Positions 6,693 through 6,752 of a DNA stretch of 6,752 bases are shown piece by piece (position 1 is the first letter of the stretch; each line of letters begins with the position of its first letter). Source of the stretch: Lachnospiraceae bacterium UBA3772 (GTDB lineage: Bacteria > Bacillota > Clostridia > Lachnospirales > Lachnospiraceae). Below the pieces are notes generated by a model. It made no database searches. It was not told the origin of the DNA and saw nothing but the letters and a program-made list of their open reading frames with translations. The DNA lies in contig DFFQ01000183.1 in the NCBI GenBank assembly GCA_002371025.1, positions 1-6,752 of the forward strand, written 5' to 3'. The translations under genes were made by a program, and so were the position numbers.

Positions 6693-6752
6693 TTACAATC
6701 GTCCATCAACAATTCTTCTATCAAGTGTACACTTCACATCAAAGATGACGTG
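6693..6752 (-). CDS. C-terminal end of a nucleotide-sugar dehydrogenase (WecC/WbpA type), cut by the window edge
   Basis: The reverse strand from the right edge gives 19 residues, HVIFDVKCTLDRRIVDGRL, then TAA at 6693-6695. The pattern vIFDvK..l....VDGRL is the standard last strand and tail of UDP-ManNAc/UDP-GlcNAc/UDP-glucose 6-dehydrogenases, which oxidise the C6 hydroxyl of a UDP-sugar with two NAD+. With a WecB epimerase in the same operon, a UDP-ManNAc dehydrogenase giving UDP-ManNAcA is the most likely member, but this short tail cannot separate the subfamilies. The stop lies 26 bases before the GT2 start, consistent with cotranscription. Confidence 0.8.
   Translation of the reverse strand, partial: HVIFDVKCTLDRRIVDGRL

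Noticed and set aside
1..6752. CRISPR arrays, tRNA/rRNA genes, insertion sequences, attachment sites
   Set aside because: No spaced direct repeats, RNA-gene landmarks, transposase motifs or terminal repeats were seen on reading both strands.

Overview
This window looks like part of a capsular or exopolysaccharide biosynthesis locus from a Bacteroidota member (Bacteroides, Parabacteroides or Prevotella type). Every convincing gene lies on the minus strand, so transcription runs from right to left. The phylum call is an inference. It rests on tightly packed glycan genes without recognisable Shine-Dalgarno sequences at most starts, an AT-rich variable core, and proteins typical of Bacteroides capsule loci. 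No marker gene fixes the species.

In transcription order (right to left) the window holds: the last 19 codons of a nucleotide-sugar dehydrogenase (6693-6752); a GT2 glycosyltransferase (5788-6666); a Wzy-type polymerase (4412-5791); a Wzx-type flippase (2940-4415); a stretch of about 290 bases with gene remnants (2649-2930); a GT4-type glycosyltransferase (1463-2632); a NodB/CE4-like deacetylase with a C-terminal membrane anchor (435-1466); and the first 138 codons of UDP-GlcNAc 2-epimerase WecB (1-416). Three junctions are 4-base ATGA stop/start overlaps and the other gaps between intact genes are 16-26 bases, so this reads as one operon with no internal promoter or terminator that I can see.

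Together the genes describe a Wzx/Wzy-dependent pathway. The epimerase and the dehydrogenase would supply UDP-ManNAc and probably UDP-ManNAcA. The GT2 and GT4 enzymes would add sugars to a lipid-linked repeat unit on the cytoplasmic face. The deacetylase-like protein may trim it, Wzx would flip it and Wzy would polymerise it. The initiating sugar-phosphate transferase and the export genes are outside the window.

I do not see a new class of system here. The points most worth checking are: (i) a fossil of a second TVDTE-type deacetylase start, in frame with what may be a glycosyltransferase tail, between wzx and the GT4 gene; (ii) a perfect 16-bp inverted repeat with a 9-base loop inside the GT2 coding sequence; (iii) a G8 tract at the conserved glycine motif of the GT4 gene, a possible slippage switch; and (iv) a step in base composition at the wecB boundary.
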